64,000 bases of DNA, from contig JAGWRO010000040.1 in the NCBI GenBank assembly GCA_028876495.1, positions 184,083 through 248,082 on the forward strand, given 5' to 3'. Position numbers and translations under genes: made by a program. The notes under the pieces were generated by a model. It did no database searches and was not told where the DNA came from. It saw only the letters and a list, made by a program, of their open reading frames with translations. Positions within the stretch are counted from its first letter, which is position 1; every line of letters starts with the position of its first letter. This document shows positions 35,578-44,254 of the stretch, piece after piece. This stretch comes from Bacteroidota bacterium. Lineage in GTDB: Bacteria; Bacteroidota; Bacteroidia; Chitinophagales; Chitinophagaceae.

Positions 35578-36735
35578 ATGCCTCATTATCATAAATCCGG
35601 TTCTGTTCCACATAAACGCCATACGCAGTTTCGAAAACCGGATGGCGATTTATATTCAGAGCAATTGTTTTCTACTGAAGGTTTTTCATCAGACTCTTCA
35701 TTGTTATATCATACTCATCCTCCAACACAGATTATAAAAACAGATGAACCTTACAGCGTGGTACCTGAAGTGGCAGAAGAAAAAATGCTGAAGCATCGAA
35801 GTTTCCAGGGATTTAATATCCAACCTGAAAAGGATTATTTAAAAAGCCGTAAACCGGTTCTGGTAAATAATGATTGTCATATTTCACTGGCGGCGCCTAA
35901 GCAAAGCATGCGTAGCTACTTTTATAAAAATGCAGATGCTGATGAAATAATTTTTGTGCATGAAGGCAATGGCAAATTGAAAACGCAATATGGTGAACTT
36001 CTTTTTGCTTACGGAGATTATTTGGTTATTCCACGCGGAACGATTTATCAAATTGAATTTGAAAAAGAAGACAACCGGTTGTTTATTGTAGAATCATTTA
36101 GCCCTGTCCGTTATCCTAAAAAGTATTTAAGTAATTACGGCCAACTGCTTGAAAATTCTCCTTATTGCGAAAGAGATATTCGTGTTCCGGAAAATTTGCA
36201 AACGATAGATGCGGAAGGCGATTTTTTATTAATGGTAAAGAAGAAAGGAATAATGTACGGAATTCATTATTTGCACCATCCTTTTGATGTGATCGGCTGG
36301 GATGGTTGTTGCTATCCTTTTGCATTTTCGATTCATGATTTCGAACCGATCACCGGGCGGGTACATCAGCCACCGCCGGTGCATGTTACTTTTGAGGGAC
36401 ATAACTTTGTGGTTTGCTCTTTTGTTCCAAGATTATTCGATTATCATCCGCTTTCTATTCCTGCTCCTTACAACCATAGTAACATCGATAGTGATGAAGT
36501 GCTTTATTATGTGGAAGGGGAATTTATGAGCCGCAAGCATGTCACGCGTGGTATGATCACTTTACATCCAGGCGGCATTCCTCATGGCCCTCATCCGGGC
36601 GCTGTGGAGAAAAGTATCGGGATGAAAGAAACTAAGGAACTTGCTGTAATGGTAGATACGTTTCATCCATTGCAACTTACTAGGGAGGCTTTGGAAATAG
36701 AAGATGAAAATTATGTGATGAGCTGGGCTGAATAA
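35578..36735 (+). CDS. hmgA: Homogentisate 1,2-dioxygenase
   Basis: 385 aa, double-cupin homogentisate dioxygenase family, Fe(II)-dependent ring-opening enzyme of tyrosine and phenylalanine breakdown. The iron site is visible: His in YNHSNIDSDEVLYYVEGEF, Glu in DEVLYY, and His in HPGGIPHGPHPGA. N-terminal HKRHTQFRKPDG matches the family start. Other genes of the pathway (hpd, fah) are not in this window. Could belong to the related dioxygenase-like subgroup, since it is shorter than the 445-aa human protein. Confidence 0.85.
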   Translation: MPHYHKSGSVPHKRHTQFRKPDGDLYSEQLFSTEGFSSDSSLLYHTHPPTQIIKTDEPYSVVPEVAEEKMLKHRSFQGFNIQPEKDYLKSRKPVLVNNDCHISLAAPKQSMRSYFYKNADADEIIFVHEGNGKLKTQYGELLFAYGDYLVIPRGTIYQIEFEKEDNRLFIVESFSPVRYPKKYLSNYGQLLENSPYCERDIRVPENLQTIDAEGDFLLMVKKKGIMYGIHYLHHPFDVIGWDGCCYPFAFSIHDFEPITGRVHQPPPVHVTFEGHNFVVCSFVPRLFDYHPLSIPAPYNHSNIDSDEVLYYVEGEFMSRKHVTRGMITLHPGGIPHGPHPGAVEKSIGMKETKELAVMVDTFHPLQLTREALEIEDENYVMSWAE

Positions 36736-36803
36736 TTAGTTAATTTCATAATTTGCTAAAAGTCAATTAATTTTTTTTCATAAATTGAGCAAAAATTTAA
36801 CGT

Positions 36804-37208
36804 ATGATAAAGTTCGGTGAATTAAAAAACGGAGATTATGTACTTGCAGAAAGTGATGGCCAGGCATGGCGGGGAGAAGTAGTCGGCTTTAACCACGACG
36901 AAAAGCAGGTATGCGTAAACAATGGTGTTCAGGATTTTTATTTTGACACTGAAAATTTATATCCATTACCTGTAGATGAAGAGCAGTTGACCAAATTGAA
37001 ATTTACAAAGCATGTAAATGATGATGGTTCTGTTAAGTATATGAAAGGCGCTTTCAGAATTCAAACCCCTGAACAAGATGATTTTTCAACATTTGAAATC
37101 TGGTACAGGGACGAAAAAAGAATTATGACACACCCGATTTCGGTTCATGATTTACAGAATCATTATAATGCAATGACCAAAGTTCATCTTACTGATGAGG
37201 TTATTTAA
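36804..37208 (+). CDS. Conserved hypothetical protein
   Basis: 134 aa, acidic, no signal peptide or TM. The first half reads as a small beta barrel (KNGDYVLAESDGQAWRGEVVG ... VCVNNGVQDFYFD), the second as an alpha/beta domain ending HDLQNHYNAMTKVHL. I do not recognise a family. It follows hmgA by 68 bp and ends 1 bp from the convergent lipoprotein gene, with no terminator. Confidence 0.65.
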   Translation: MIKFGELKNGDYVLAESDGQAWRGEVVGFNHDEKQVCVNNGVQDFYFDTENLYPLPVDEEQLTKLKFTKHVNDDGSVKYMKGAFRIQTPEQDDFSTFEIWYRDEKRIMTHPISVHDLQNHYNAMTKVHLTDEVI

Positions 37209-37209
37209 G

Positions 37210-37878
37210 TTACTTTAAGTTGGAACTCATTAATTGAGTCTCTACATTCACATTTTCAACAAGCCCCAGATAATTAAGTTGTATCACACTTGTATTCTCA
37301 ATTAAGCCATATTTTGGTGCATAATAGCTGTCGATACTCGAAGAAAAGGCGCTGGATGGAATAAGTGAAGAGGATAGAGTGGTTGATACATGAATTACAT
37401 TTGAATAGGATGTTCCATTTTCTGTTCGTGTAATTCCCTTTTCGACTATCTTATTGTTAACCTTTAATGGAACGGGAAGAGGAACGCCGGGTATCGTTAA
37501 ACTGAAATCCTGGCTCCAGTTAGTGCCAATTGAAGCGTTATCTTTCAAATATAATCTCTCAATATTTATTCCTCCACTCACAGGAATTGAATCATACTGG
37601 TAATAATCATGCCCTGTAACTCCCAAGTACTCGCTTCCTCCGTAAGAGTAACTATAAACATGGTATTTTCGTGAATTAATTGTAGTGTCATTGGAAGTAG
37701 AAGTGACTGTGTAGTTGGAAGGAGGATTAGAGTTTAAAAGGTCTGTTTGCAGGTAAGACCATGAACTTCCGGATGAAGTATTAATGTAGACATCAGTACT
37801 TACAGTTGTAGAAGAAGTATTCTTTTGGCAGGCAGAAAAAATAATGGTAATAGCAAAAAGTAGGAAGATTGTTTTCAT
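37210..37878 (-). CDS. Secreted lipoprotein of unknown function
   Basis: 222 aa, lipobox FSAC (mature Cys17), then a Ser/Thr-rich beta protein (SGSSWSYLQTDLL, INSRKYHVYSYSYGGSEYLGV, TENGTSYSNVIHVSTT). The pattern resembles the DUF-type lipoproteins with a leading strand SYWxYxxxD found in Bacteroidota, but the family is not assigned. It has its own TATATTTG promoter box (37899-37906) 20 nt upstream and lies between hmgA's neighbour and the ribosomal cluster. Confidence 0.7.
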   Translation of the reverse strand: MKTIFLLFAITIIFSACQKNTSSTTVSTDVYINTSSGSSWSYLQTDLLNSNPPSNYTVTSTSNDTTINSRKYHVYSYSYGGSEYLGVTGHDYYQYDSIPVSGGINIERLYLKDNASIGTNWSQDFSLTIPGVPLPVPLKVNNKIVEKGITRTENGTSYSNVIHVSTTLSSSLIPSSAFSSSIDSYYAPKYGLIENTSVIQLNYLGLVENVNVETQLMSSNLK

Positions 37879-37898
37879 TTTATTTATTTTGGGTTCTA

Positions 37899-37906
37899 CA
37901 AATATA
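37899..37906 (-). promoter_or_regulatory. -7 promoter box of the 37878 lipoprotein gene
   Basis: Minus-strand TATATTTG, 20 nt before the ATG. Confidence 0.6.
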
Positions 37907-38039
37907 AAAAAAGTTGTAATTATTAAAGATTATATAAGGCACAGGTTTATGATTTAATACCAGTTATCCGATCTGGGATAACGCTAAAAATATCCTATAA
38001 AACTAGGGCATATTTTTTTATAAATTAAAATATTAAACT

Positions 38040-38047
38040 TATCTTTG
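38040..38047 (+). promoter_or_regulatory. -7 promoter box of the infA-rplQ cluster
   Basis: TATCTTTG, 16 nt before the infA ATG. It shows the ribosomal cluster starts here with its own promoter rather than being read from secY. Confidence 0.7.
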
Positions 38048-38063
38048 CGCCTCCAAAAACAAT

Positions 38064-38282
38064 ATGGCCAAGCAAGCACTAATAAAACAAGACGGCACAA
38101 TCCTGGAAGCCTTATCTAATGCGATGTTCAGGGTGAAGCTGGAGAATGGGCATGAAATTTTGGCGACAATTTCAGGTAAAATGCGGATGCATTATATCAG
38201 AATTTTGCCGGGCGACAAAGTAGGAGTAGAGATGAGCCCTTACGATTTATCAAGGGGGCGGATCATTTTTAGATATAAATAA
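38064..38282 (+). CDS. infA: Translation initiation factor IF-1
   Basis: 72 aa OB-fold protein that binds the ribosomal A site during initiation. [40 protein letters not shown] and RGRIIFRYK are canonical. First gene of the alpha-operon-type cluster and directly followed by rpmJ (36 bp). Confidence 0.97.
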   Translation: MAKQALIKQDGTILEALSNAMFRVKLENGHEILATISGKMRMHYIRILPGDKVGVEMSPYDLSRGRIIFRYK

Positions 38283-38318
38283 CAAACTTTTCACAGGTTA
38301 AAAATAAAAAGTGAAATC

Positions 38319-38435
38319 ATGAAAGTAAGGGCTGCGATAAAAAAAAGAAGCGTTGATTGCAAGATTGTAAGACGAAAGGGAAGGCTTTATGTAATCAACA
38401 AAAAGAACCCCCGCTTTAAACAAAGACAGGGATAA
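38319..38435 (+). CDS. rpmJ: 50S ribosomal protein L36 (zinc-free form)
   Basis: 38 aa, too short for automatic ORF calls. Begins [20 protein letters not shown] and ends [12 protein letters not shown]. Only one Cys (in VDCK) remains where the zinc form has CxxC plus Cys and His, so this is the C-minus type that needs no zinc. Placed between infA and rpsM exactly as expected. Confidence 0.95.
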   Translation: MKVRAAIKKRSVDCKIVRRKGRLYVINKKNPRFKQRQG

Positions 38436-38474
38436 CAGAAAAATTAAATTAAAAATTAAAAACTTATAATTCTT

Positions 38475-38855
38475 ATGGCGCGCATTGCCGGTATAGATTT
38501 ACCCAAAAACAAAAGAGGCGAAATTGGACTTACCTATATATATGGTATTGGAAAATCTACAGCCCGTTATATTCTAGACAAAGCGGACGTTGATTACGAT
38601 AAAAAAGTGAATGAGTGGAACGATGAGGAACAAACTGCTATCAGGAATATCATCAGCAGCGAGTTTAAAACTGAAGGTGCATTACGCAGTGAAGTTCAAA
38701 CCAATATTAAACGTTTACTGGATATTGCTTGTTACCGTGGTTTAAGGCATCGTAAGGGGTTGCCATTACGTGGACAACGCACCCGTACCAATAGCCGTAC
38801 CCGTAAAGGAAAGCGCAAAACTGTTGCAGGAAAGAAAAAAGCACCTAAGAAGTAA
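38475..38855 (+). CDS. rpsM: 30S ribosomal protein S13
   Basis: 126 aa small-subunit head protein. [19 protein letters not shown] at the start, helix-two-turn-helix [30 protein letters not shown] and a basic tail KKKAPKK. It contacts tRNA in the P site and the 50S subunit. The 170-bp spacer to rpsK carries three inverted repeats. Confidence 0.97.
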   Translation: MARIAGIDLPKNKRGEIGLTYIYGIGKSTARYILDKADVDYDKKVNEWNDEEQTAIRNIISSEFKTEGALRSEVQTNIKRLLDIACYRGLRHRKGLPLRGQRTRTNSRTRKGKRKTVAGKKKAPKK

Positions 38856-38864
38856 AAAATAATG

Positions 38865-38990
38865 TTGAGCAATGGGCTGCAGTTTATGTCTGATAGTTCA
38901 TTGCTCAAAGGTTTTAAGGCTTAAATTTTTTGAATCAATGCCAGACATCTTAAGCCGGAAAGAGGATTGATTCAGTCCCGAAGTTTCGGG
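38865..38990 (+). other. Triple inverted repeats in the rpsM-rpsK spacer
   Basis: TTGAGCAATG (38865-38874) / CATTGCTCAA (38899-38908), TGAATCAAT (38931-38939) / ATTGATTCA (38966-38974), and CCCGAA (38977-38982) / TTCGGG (38985-38990), all perfect. No T-run follows. Possibly an mRNA regulatory or processing element. Confidence 0.7.
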
Positions 38991-39025
38991 AAAAACATTT
39001 TAAAGATTACCTATCAGAATTTATT

Positions 39026-39424
39026 ATGGCAAAATCCACAAATGCTAAAGCATCATCAAAGAAAAGGGTTGTAAAAGTTGAACCTTATGGAGAAGCGCAC
39101 ATCGTAGCAAGTTTTAACAACATCATTATCAGTTTAACCAATAAGCAAGGCCAGGTTATTTCATGGTCTTCTGCAGGTAAAATGGGCTTCAGGGGTTCTA
39201 AAAAGAATACTCCATACGCGGCTCAGATGGCTGCAGCCGATGCAGCTAAGGTTGCATCAGATGCTGGTTTGAAACGCGTTGATGTGTATGTAAAAGGGCC
39301 TGGTTCAGGCCGTGAAGGTGCAATCCGTTCCTTATCGCAATCAGGTATCGAAGTAGTAATGATTAAAGACATTACTCCTTTACCTCACAATGGTTGCAGG
39401 CCTCCTAAAAAGAGAAGAGTATAG
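39026..39424 (+). CDS. rpsK: 30S ribosomal protein S11
   Basis: 132 aa platform protein. [37 protein letters not shown] and [14 protein letters not shown] and the C-terminal [13 protein letters not shown] are invariant. The basic N-terminal tail ([13 protein letters not shown]) is longer than average. Preceded by a structured 170-bp spacer. Confidence 0.97.
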   Translation: MAKSTNAKASSKKRVVKVEPYGEAHIVASFNNIIISLTNKQGQVISWSSAGKMGFRGSKKNTPYAAQMAAADAAKVASDAGLKRVDVYVKGPGSGREGAIRSLSQSGIEVVMIKDITPLPHNGCRPPKKRRV

Positions 39425-39514
39425 CAAGCAATACAAATATTTAATAACCGGGTGCATTATTAATTTTCGATTTTTAATGATGATGCACCGACACTAAAAA
39501 ATCAATAATCAATT

Positions 39515-40120
39515 ATGGCTCGTTACACAGGACCAAAAACCAAGATCTCCAGGATATTCGGGGAGCCTATTACAGGTAATGGTAAATGGTTAACAAAAAA
39601 CAGCAACCCTCCGGGAATGCACGGAGCAGCAAGGAAGCGCAAAAGCCTCGGCGAATATGCACTTCAGCTTCGCGAAAAACAAAAAGCCAAATACACTTAT
39701 GGCTTATTGGAAAAACAATTCCGTAATACTTTTAATGAAGCTTCACGTCGTAAAGGAGTAACAGGTGAACAGTTAATCAAATTGCTAGAAGCGCGTTTGG
39801 ATAATACTGTATTCCGCATGGGAATCGCTCCAAGTCGCCAGGCAGCACGCCAGTTGGTTTCTCATAAGCACATTACCGTAAACGGTGAAGTATTGAATAT
39901 TCCTTCTTATTCTCTAAAACCCGGGGATGTTATCGGGCTAAAAGAAAAAGCGGCACATAATACTTCTATTACTTCAAACCTACGTCCAAAAAATCCTAAA
40001 TTCAATTGGATTGAATGGAACGAAGGAGAAATGAAAGGAACGTTTATTGCTTATCCTGAAAGAGAAAGTGTACCTGAAAACATTAAGGAATCACTTATCG
40101 TGGAATTGTACAGTAAGTAA
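39515..40120 (+). CDS. rpsD: 30S ribosomal protein S4
   Basis: 201 aa primary 16S-binding protein. [18 protein letters not shown] at the start, the [12 protein letters not shown] helix, and the S4 RNA-binding domain [25 protein letters not shown]. No Cys4 zinc cluster at the N-terminus. S4 commonly represses its own operon, so the spacer hairpins at 38865-38990 are worth considering as a target, although that is unproven. Confidence 0.97.
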   Translation: MARYTGPKTKISRIFGEPITGNGKWLTKNSNPPGMHGAARKRKSLGEYALQLREKQKAKYTYGLLEKQFRNTFNEASRRKGVTGEQLIKLLEARLDNTVFRMGIAPSRQAARQLVSHKHITVNGEVLNIPSYSLKPGDVIGLKEKAAHNTSITSNLRPKNPKFNWIEWNEGEMKGTFIAYPERESVPENIKESLIVELYSK

Positions 40121-40210
40121 TCTTCCGGGATAAAGAAAGGAAATAAAAATTCAAACAATTAAAAATCTTCCTCCAATAAGAGTAAGATCAAATCTAAAAC
40201 AAAATAAAAA

Positions 40211-41206
40211 ATGGCCATTTTAAATTTTGTAAAACCAGACAAAATTGTTCTTCAAAAAAGTACTGATTTTGAAGCGCAATTTGAGTTTCGCCCCTTAGAA
40301 CCGGGCTATGGTGTTACCATTGGTAATGCTCTTCGCAGGGTGTTACTTAATTCACTGGAAGGTTATGCAATTGTTGGTATCAGCATTGCAGGTGCCGACC
40401 ATGAATTCGCAACAATAAAAGGTATTACAGAAGATGTAACTGAAATTATTCTTAACCTGAAGCAGGTTCGTTTCAAAAAGAAAACTGACCAGGAAAGCGG
40501 AACAGAAAAAATCAGTTTGTCTTTAAAGAATAAAACTGAATTTACCGCAGGAATGATAGGTGAAGCTTCTCCGGCTTTTGAAGTAATGAATCCAGATCTT
40601 CTGATTTGCACAATGGATACTTCTGCAAAGCTGGATATCGAGATTACTATTGCTAAAGGTCGTGGATATGTTCCGGCAGAAGAAAATAAAGAAAAAAGTT
40701 CTCATTTCGGATACATTCCTATCGATGCTATTTACACTCCAATTAAAAATGTAAAATACAGTATTGAAAATACAAGGGTTGAACAAAGAACTGACTTCGA
40801 AAAATTAGTAATGGATGTAGTTACTGATGGTACTATTCATCCTGAAGAAGCAGTGAAACAAGCATCCAGGATTCTTATTCAGCACCTGATGATCATTACT
40901 GATGAAAATATCACTTTTGATAATAAAGAAGAGAAAAAAGAAGACCTGGTTGATGAACAAACTTTGCAGCTTAGAAAAGTATTGAAAACTCCGTTGGAAG
41001 ATCTTGATCTTTCTGTTAGAGCGTTCAATTGCTTAAAAGCCGCTAAGATCAATTCTTTAAGCGAACTGGTTCAATACGAACAGGAAGATCTTATGAAATT
41101 CAGAAACTTTGGACAGAAATCATTGAGTGAAATTGAGCAGGTTTTAAATGAAAGAGGACTTGGTTTCGGATTAGATCTTAGTAAAATAAAATTAGACGAA
41201 GAATAA
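40211..41206 (+). CDS. rpoA: RNA polymerase alpha subunit
   Basis: 331 aa. N-terminal dimerisation domain (FRPLEPGYGVTIGNALRRVLLNSLEGYA), insert domain (GRGYVPAEENKE), and C-terminal DNA-binding domain (LDLSVRAFNCLKAAKINSL ... FRNFGQKSLSEIEQVL). Full length for the family. The alpha-CTD may matter for how Bacteroidota polymerase uses AT-rich upstream DNA such as the phased array at 15531-15612. Confidence 0.97.
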   Translation: MAILNFVKPDKIVLQKSTDFEAQFEFRPLEPGYGVTIGNALRRVLLNSLEGYAIVGISIAGADHEFATIKGITEDVTEIILNLKQVRFKKKTDQESGTEKISLSLKNKTEFTAGMIGEASPAFEVMNPDLLICTMDTSAKLDIEITIAKGRGYVPAEENKEKSSHFGYIPIDAIYTPIKNVKYSIENTRVEQRTDFEKLVMDVVTDGTIHPEEAVKQASRILIQHLMIITDENITFDNKEEKKEDLVDEQTLQLRKVLKTPLEDLDLSVRAFNCLKAAKINSLSELVQYEQEDLMKFRNFGQKSLSEIEQVLNERGLGFGLDLSKIKLDEE

Positions 41207-41209
41207 TTA

Positions 41210-41290
41210 ATTAGCTGATTAGCTAATTAGCTGATCAGCCAATTTAAGAAGAACATTAGCATATTGGCTAATTAGCATATTAATTAATTA
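41210..41290. repeat. ATTAGCTGA/ATTAGCTAA word repeat between rpoA and rplQ
   Basis: Repeated words ATTAGCTGATTAGCTAATT, AGCTGATCAGCC, then ATTAGCATATTGGCTAATT and ATTAGCATATT. Several overlapping palindromes are possible. No ORF and no T-tract terminator. Confidence 0.7.
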
Positions 41291-41339
41291 AATAGCCTTG
41301 TAATTCCTGACACGGTACAGGGTTTAAAAATCTAAAGTC

Positions 41340-41948
41340 ATGCGTCACGGAGACAAAATTAATAATTTAGGCAGAACAGCGAGCCATAGAAATGCGTTGC
41401 TGATAAATCTGACCTGTCAACTTTTTGAACACAAAAAGATTGTAACTACATTGGCAAAAGCTAAAGCCTTGCGTCCATTTGTAGAACCTCTTATTACAAA
41501 GTCAAAAGAAAATACTACACACCAACGCCGGTTGGTTTTCAGCCGCCTGCAGGATAAAGCAGCAGTGAAAGAATTATTTGATGTGATCAGTCCAAAAATT
41601 GCTTCACGTCCCGGTGGTTATACACGTGTTATCAAACTGGGAAGGAGAGTAGGGGATAATGCAGAACTGGCCATGATCGAGTTGGTTGACTACAATGAGA
41701 TATATGGTAAAGGAATAGGCGAAACAGAAACAGCAGGCGCTAAGAAAACACGTAGGGCCGGACGCAGTAAGAAATCTTCAGAAGCCAAGGCTGTAACAGA
41801 AACAAAACCTTCTTCAGAAGCTAAGCCTAAAGCTGAAGCAAAAGTTGAAACAGAAGAAAAACCAACTTCTGAAGCAGTGATTGACGAAGTTGAAAAAGAG
41901 GCACCGGAAGGAAACACCGGCGAACCCGATTCTGAAGAAAAAAAATAA
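41340..41948 (+). CDS. rplQ: 50S ribosomal protein L17 with acidic-basic tail
   Basis: 202 aa. The conserved part ([49 protein letters not shown]) ends near residue 125. The remaining ~75 residues are a low-complexity Ala/Glu/Lys/Ser tail ([20 protein letters not shown]), disordered and absent from E. coli L17 (127 aa). Such tails occur in other Bacteroidota. Last ribosomal gene; terminator at 41961-41988. Confidence 0.96.
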   Translation: MRHGDKINNLGRTASHRNALLINLTCQLFEHKKIVTTLAKAKALRPFVEPLITKSKENTTHQRRLVFSRLQDKAAVKELFDVISPKIASRPGGYTRVIKLGRRVGDNAELAMIELVDYNEIYGKGIGETETAGAKKTRRAGRSKKSSEAKAVTETKPSSEAKPKAEAKVETEEKPTSEAVIDEVEKEAPEGNTGEPDSEEKK

Positions 41949-41960
41949 TTTCAAAATTGT

Positions 41961-41988
41961 AAAGCCTGCCTCAGTTGCAGGCTTTTTT
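41961..41988 (+). terminator. Intrinsic terminator after rplQ
   Basis: Stem AAAGCCTGC (41961-41969) / GCAGGCTTT (41977-41985), loop CTCAGTT, and T6. Ends the ribosomal cluster before carA. Confidence 0.9.
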
Positions 41989-42076
41989 ATGCTTTCGTTT
42001 TCAGTAAAACAACAAATAAGCTAAATTTTATTAAAATTATTTCAACGCATTTTCTTTTCTTTGCAAAACTTTATTC

Positions 42077-43180
42077 ATGTCTGATACACAATCTCCAAAA
42101 CCCGCAATTTTAATACTTGAAGATGGAAATATTTTCCATGGAAGAGCTTTTGGTAAAATCGGTACCACTACTGGTGAAATTTGTTTTAATACCGGAATGA
42201 CAGGTTACCAGGAAGTTTTTACTGATCCAAGTTATTACGGGCAAGTAGTGATTATGAACAGTGTTCATATCGGAAATTATGGTATCAATGATAATGAAGT
42301 AGAAAGTGATTCAATTAAAGTAAAGGGAATAATCGGCAGAAATCTTGAAGAACAATATTCACGCTTTGCAGCTGATCATTCGCTTCAGGATTATTTCGAA
42401 AAGGAAAATATTGTGGCGATTGACGGAGTGGACAGCCGGGCCCTGGTTATTCATATCCGCGAAGCAGGAGCGATGAACTGTATTATTTCTTCTGAAAATG
42501 AAAATATAGAGGAACTTAAAGAGATTCTCGCTTCGGTTCCTTCTATGGCAGGATTGGAATTGGCTTCTGCTGTTTCAACCAAGTCGGATTACACTTTAGG
42601 GGCTGAAAGCAGTAAAATAAGAATAGCGGTTTTAGATTATGGTATCAAGAAAAATATTTTGAATTGCCTTGTTGAAAGAGGCGCCTATGTAAAGGTATTT
42701 AATGCCAAAACGAGCTTTGAAGAATTGCAGAAATTTAATCCTGACGGATTTTTTATCAGTAATGGTCCCGGCGACCCGGAGCCGATGGATTATGCAATTG
42801 ATACTGTAAAACAAATTCTGAAGGCAGAAAAGCCATTGTTTGGTATTTGTCTCGGCCAGCAATTACTGGCACTTGCTAATGATATTCCTACTTTTAAAAT
42901 GCACCATGGTCACCGGGGATTAAATCATCCTGTGAAGAATATTATCACCGGCAAATGCGAGATTACGACACAAAATCATGGGTTTGGTGTAAATGCCGAA
43001 GCAGTGAGAAGTAATGATAATATTGAGGTTACCCATATCAATTTAAATGATGATTCTGTAGAAGGAATCAGGCTGAAAGATCGCCCTGCATTTTCCGTTC
43101 AATACCACCCTGAATCTACTCCCGGCCCGCACGATAGCCGCTATTTGTTTGATGAATTTTTTGATATGATTAAGTCCTGA
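42077..43180 (+). CDS. carA: Carbamoyl-phosphate synthase small subunit
   Basis: 367 aa. N-terminal CarA domain (AILILEDGNIFHGRAFG, EICFNTGMTGYQEVFTDPSYYGQ) and C-terminal class I glutaminase with Cys in FGICLGQQLLALA and the His-Glu dyad in VQYHPESTPGPHDS. Delivers ammonia to CarB for arginine and pyrimidine synthesis; carB is not in the window. Separated from rplQ by a terminator, so probably has its own promoter (TTTTCTTTG about 14 nt upstream is a poor box). Confidence 0.96.
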   Translation: MSDTQSPKPAILILEDGNIFHGRAFGKIGTTTGEICFNTGMTGYQEVFTDPSYYGQVVIMNSVHIGNYGINDNEVESDSIKVKGIIGRNLEEQYSRFAADHSLQDYFEKENIVAIDGVDSRALVIHIREAGAMNCIISSENENIEELKEILASVPSMAGLELASAVSTKSDYTLGAESSKIRIAVLDYGIKKNILNCLVERGAYVKVFNAKTSFEELQKFNPDGFFISNGPGDPEPMDYAIDTVKQILKAEKPLFGICLGQQLLALANDIPTFKMHHGHRGLNHPVKNIITGKCEITTQNHGFGVNAEAVRSNDNIEVTHINLNDDSVEGIRLKDRPAFSVQYHPESTPGPHDSRYLFDEFFDMIKS

Positions 43181-43206
43181 TTTTTATTTACACTTTATAT
43201 AAAAAA

Positions 43207-43232
43207 TTGGCTCGTAATTTTCTTTAGTTTTG
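43207..43232 (+). promoter_or_regulatory. Promoter of aroQ, 4-nt gap to start codon
   Basis: TTG at 43207-43209, 15 bp, TAGTTTTG at 43225-43232, then TGTA and the ATG at 43237. Suggests a leaderless mRNA. Confidence 0.6.
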
Positions 43233-43236
43233 TGTA

Positions 43237-43659
43237 ATGAAAATATCAATCATCAACGGGCCAAATTTGAATCTTGTCGGTACAAGAGAGCCCGGTATTT
43301 ACGGCTCAGAAACTTTTGAACACTTTTTTCAAAAACTTCGTAAGAAATATGAAACTATTGACTTTGATTATTTTCAAAGCAACGTGGAAGGAGAATTGAT
43401 CAATGAGATTCAGCAATCAGCAAAACACATGGATGGAATTATCTTAAACGCCGGAGGTTATACGCATACTTCAGTGGCCATTGGCGATGCCATTGCAGCG
43501 GTAAAAATTCCGGTAGTGGAAGTTCACATTTCTAATGTAGAAGCACGCGAAGAATTTCGAAAACTCTCGCATATTTCGGCAAAGTGTGTTGGAACTATTT
43601 CAGGTTTTGGGTTACAAAGTTATTTGCTTGCAGTAGAATCTTTTATAAAACATATCTAA
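43237..43659 (+). CDS. aroQ: 3-Dehydroquinate dehydratase, type II
   Basis: 140 aa. Third step of the shikimate pathway feeding chorismate to the trp operon upstream in the window. Motifs: IINGPNLNLVGTREPGIYG with the catalytic Tyr, FFQSNVEGELI, LNAGGYTHTSVAIGDAI, and EVHISNVEAREEFRKLSH with catalytic His. Dodecameric in relatives. Monocistronic by its own promoter. Confidence 0.96.
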   Translation: MKISIINGPNLNLVGTREPGIYGSETFEHFFQKLRKKYETIDFDYFQSNVEGELINEIQQSAKHMDGIILNAGGYTHTSVAIGDAIAAVKIPVVEVHISNVEAREEFRKLSHISAKCVGTISGFGLQSYLLAVESFIKHI

Positions 43660-43958
43660 CCCGCAATTTTTTCTTTTAAGCAAAACGGAGATTATCAGAA
43701 ATGGTGAGTTTACTGCGCATCTTAACTACAGCGAACGAATCAATAGAATGATTTTTTATTTCGCTTTTATCGTAAGGTTAAAGCGAATAGGCATTTGAAC
43801 TTTATCGCAGAAAAAAAGGAAAGGCAATCACTGAAAATTTTGTGGAATGCATAATTTTCAATGATTGCCCCATTTAATCAAAAAAAAGCAAAACTGGTTT
43901 ATTTAATCTAAAGCTCCGATATGTTGAAAGAATATCGGAGCTTTTAAAGTGATTTCAC
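43660..43958. other. 299-bp convergent gap with a large hairpin and bipartite element
   Basis: No ORF. Contains a bipartite-element copy (plus, 43730 to about 43763), a long imperfect stem GGCAATCACTGAAAATT (43823-43839) / AATTTTCAATGATTGCC (43853-43869) with a single mismatch, and the terminator at 43910-43945. Confidence 0.7.
43910..43945. terminator. Bidirectional terminator between aroQ and cytochrome operon
   Basis: Stem AAAGCTCCGATAT (43910-43922) against ATATCGGAGCTTT (43932-43944), loop GTTGAAAGA, T-rich on the right and A-rich on the left. Confidence 0.88.
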
Positions 43959-44243
43959 TTAGTTAGCAGATTTTAAGAAATCAACTATCTTATCTCTCTC
44001 TGTATCGGTTAATAATGCCCTGCTTTGCATGTGCATTCCGATGGTTTCCCATTGCTCAGGAGAAAAAGTAGAAGGCGATGGAGTATTATGGCATCGCTGG
44101 CAGTTTTCTGCCCATAATTGAGCGCCGGATTTCATAGATATTTTTTGACTGGCGGTGCAACTGTTTAGCAAGATCATCATTGATCCTACAACTACAACCA
44201 GTATGCTTAAAATGGTCAGTTTTTTATTATTTATAGGTTTCAT
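43959..44243 (-). CDS. Monoheme cytochrome c lipoprotein
   Basis: 94 aa from the ATG at 44243; the longer frame to 44270 would overlap the porin stop and lacks a better signal. Lipobox LLNSC, then one heme site CQRCH, and the WETIGMHMQSRALLTDTERDKIVDFL segment with Met candidates for the axial ligand. Membrane-anchored electron carrier. Third gene of the cytochrome-porin-cytochrome operon, 11 bp after the porin stop. Confidence 0.82.
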   Translation of the reverse strand: MKPINNKKLTILSILVVVVGSMMILLNSCTASQKISMKSGAQLWAENCQRCHNTPSPSTFSPEQWETIGMHMQSRALLTDTERDKIVDFLKSAN

Positions 44244-44254
44244 TGTTATAGTTT

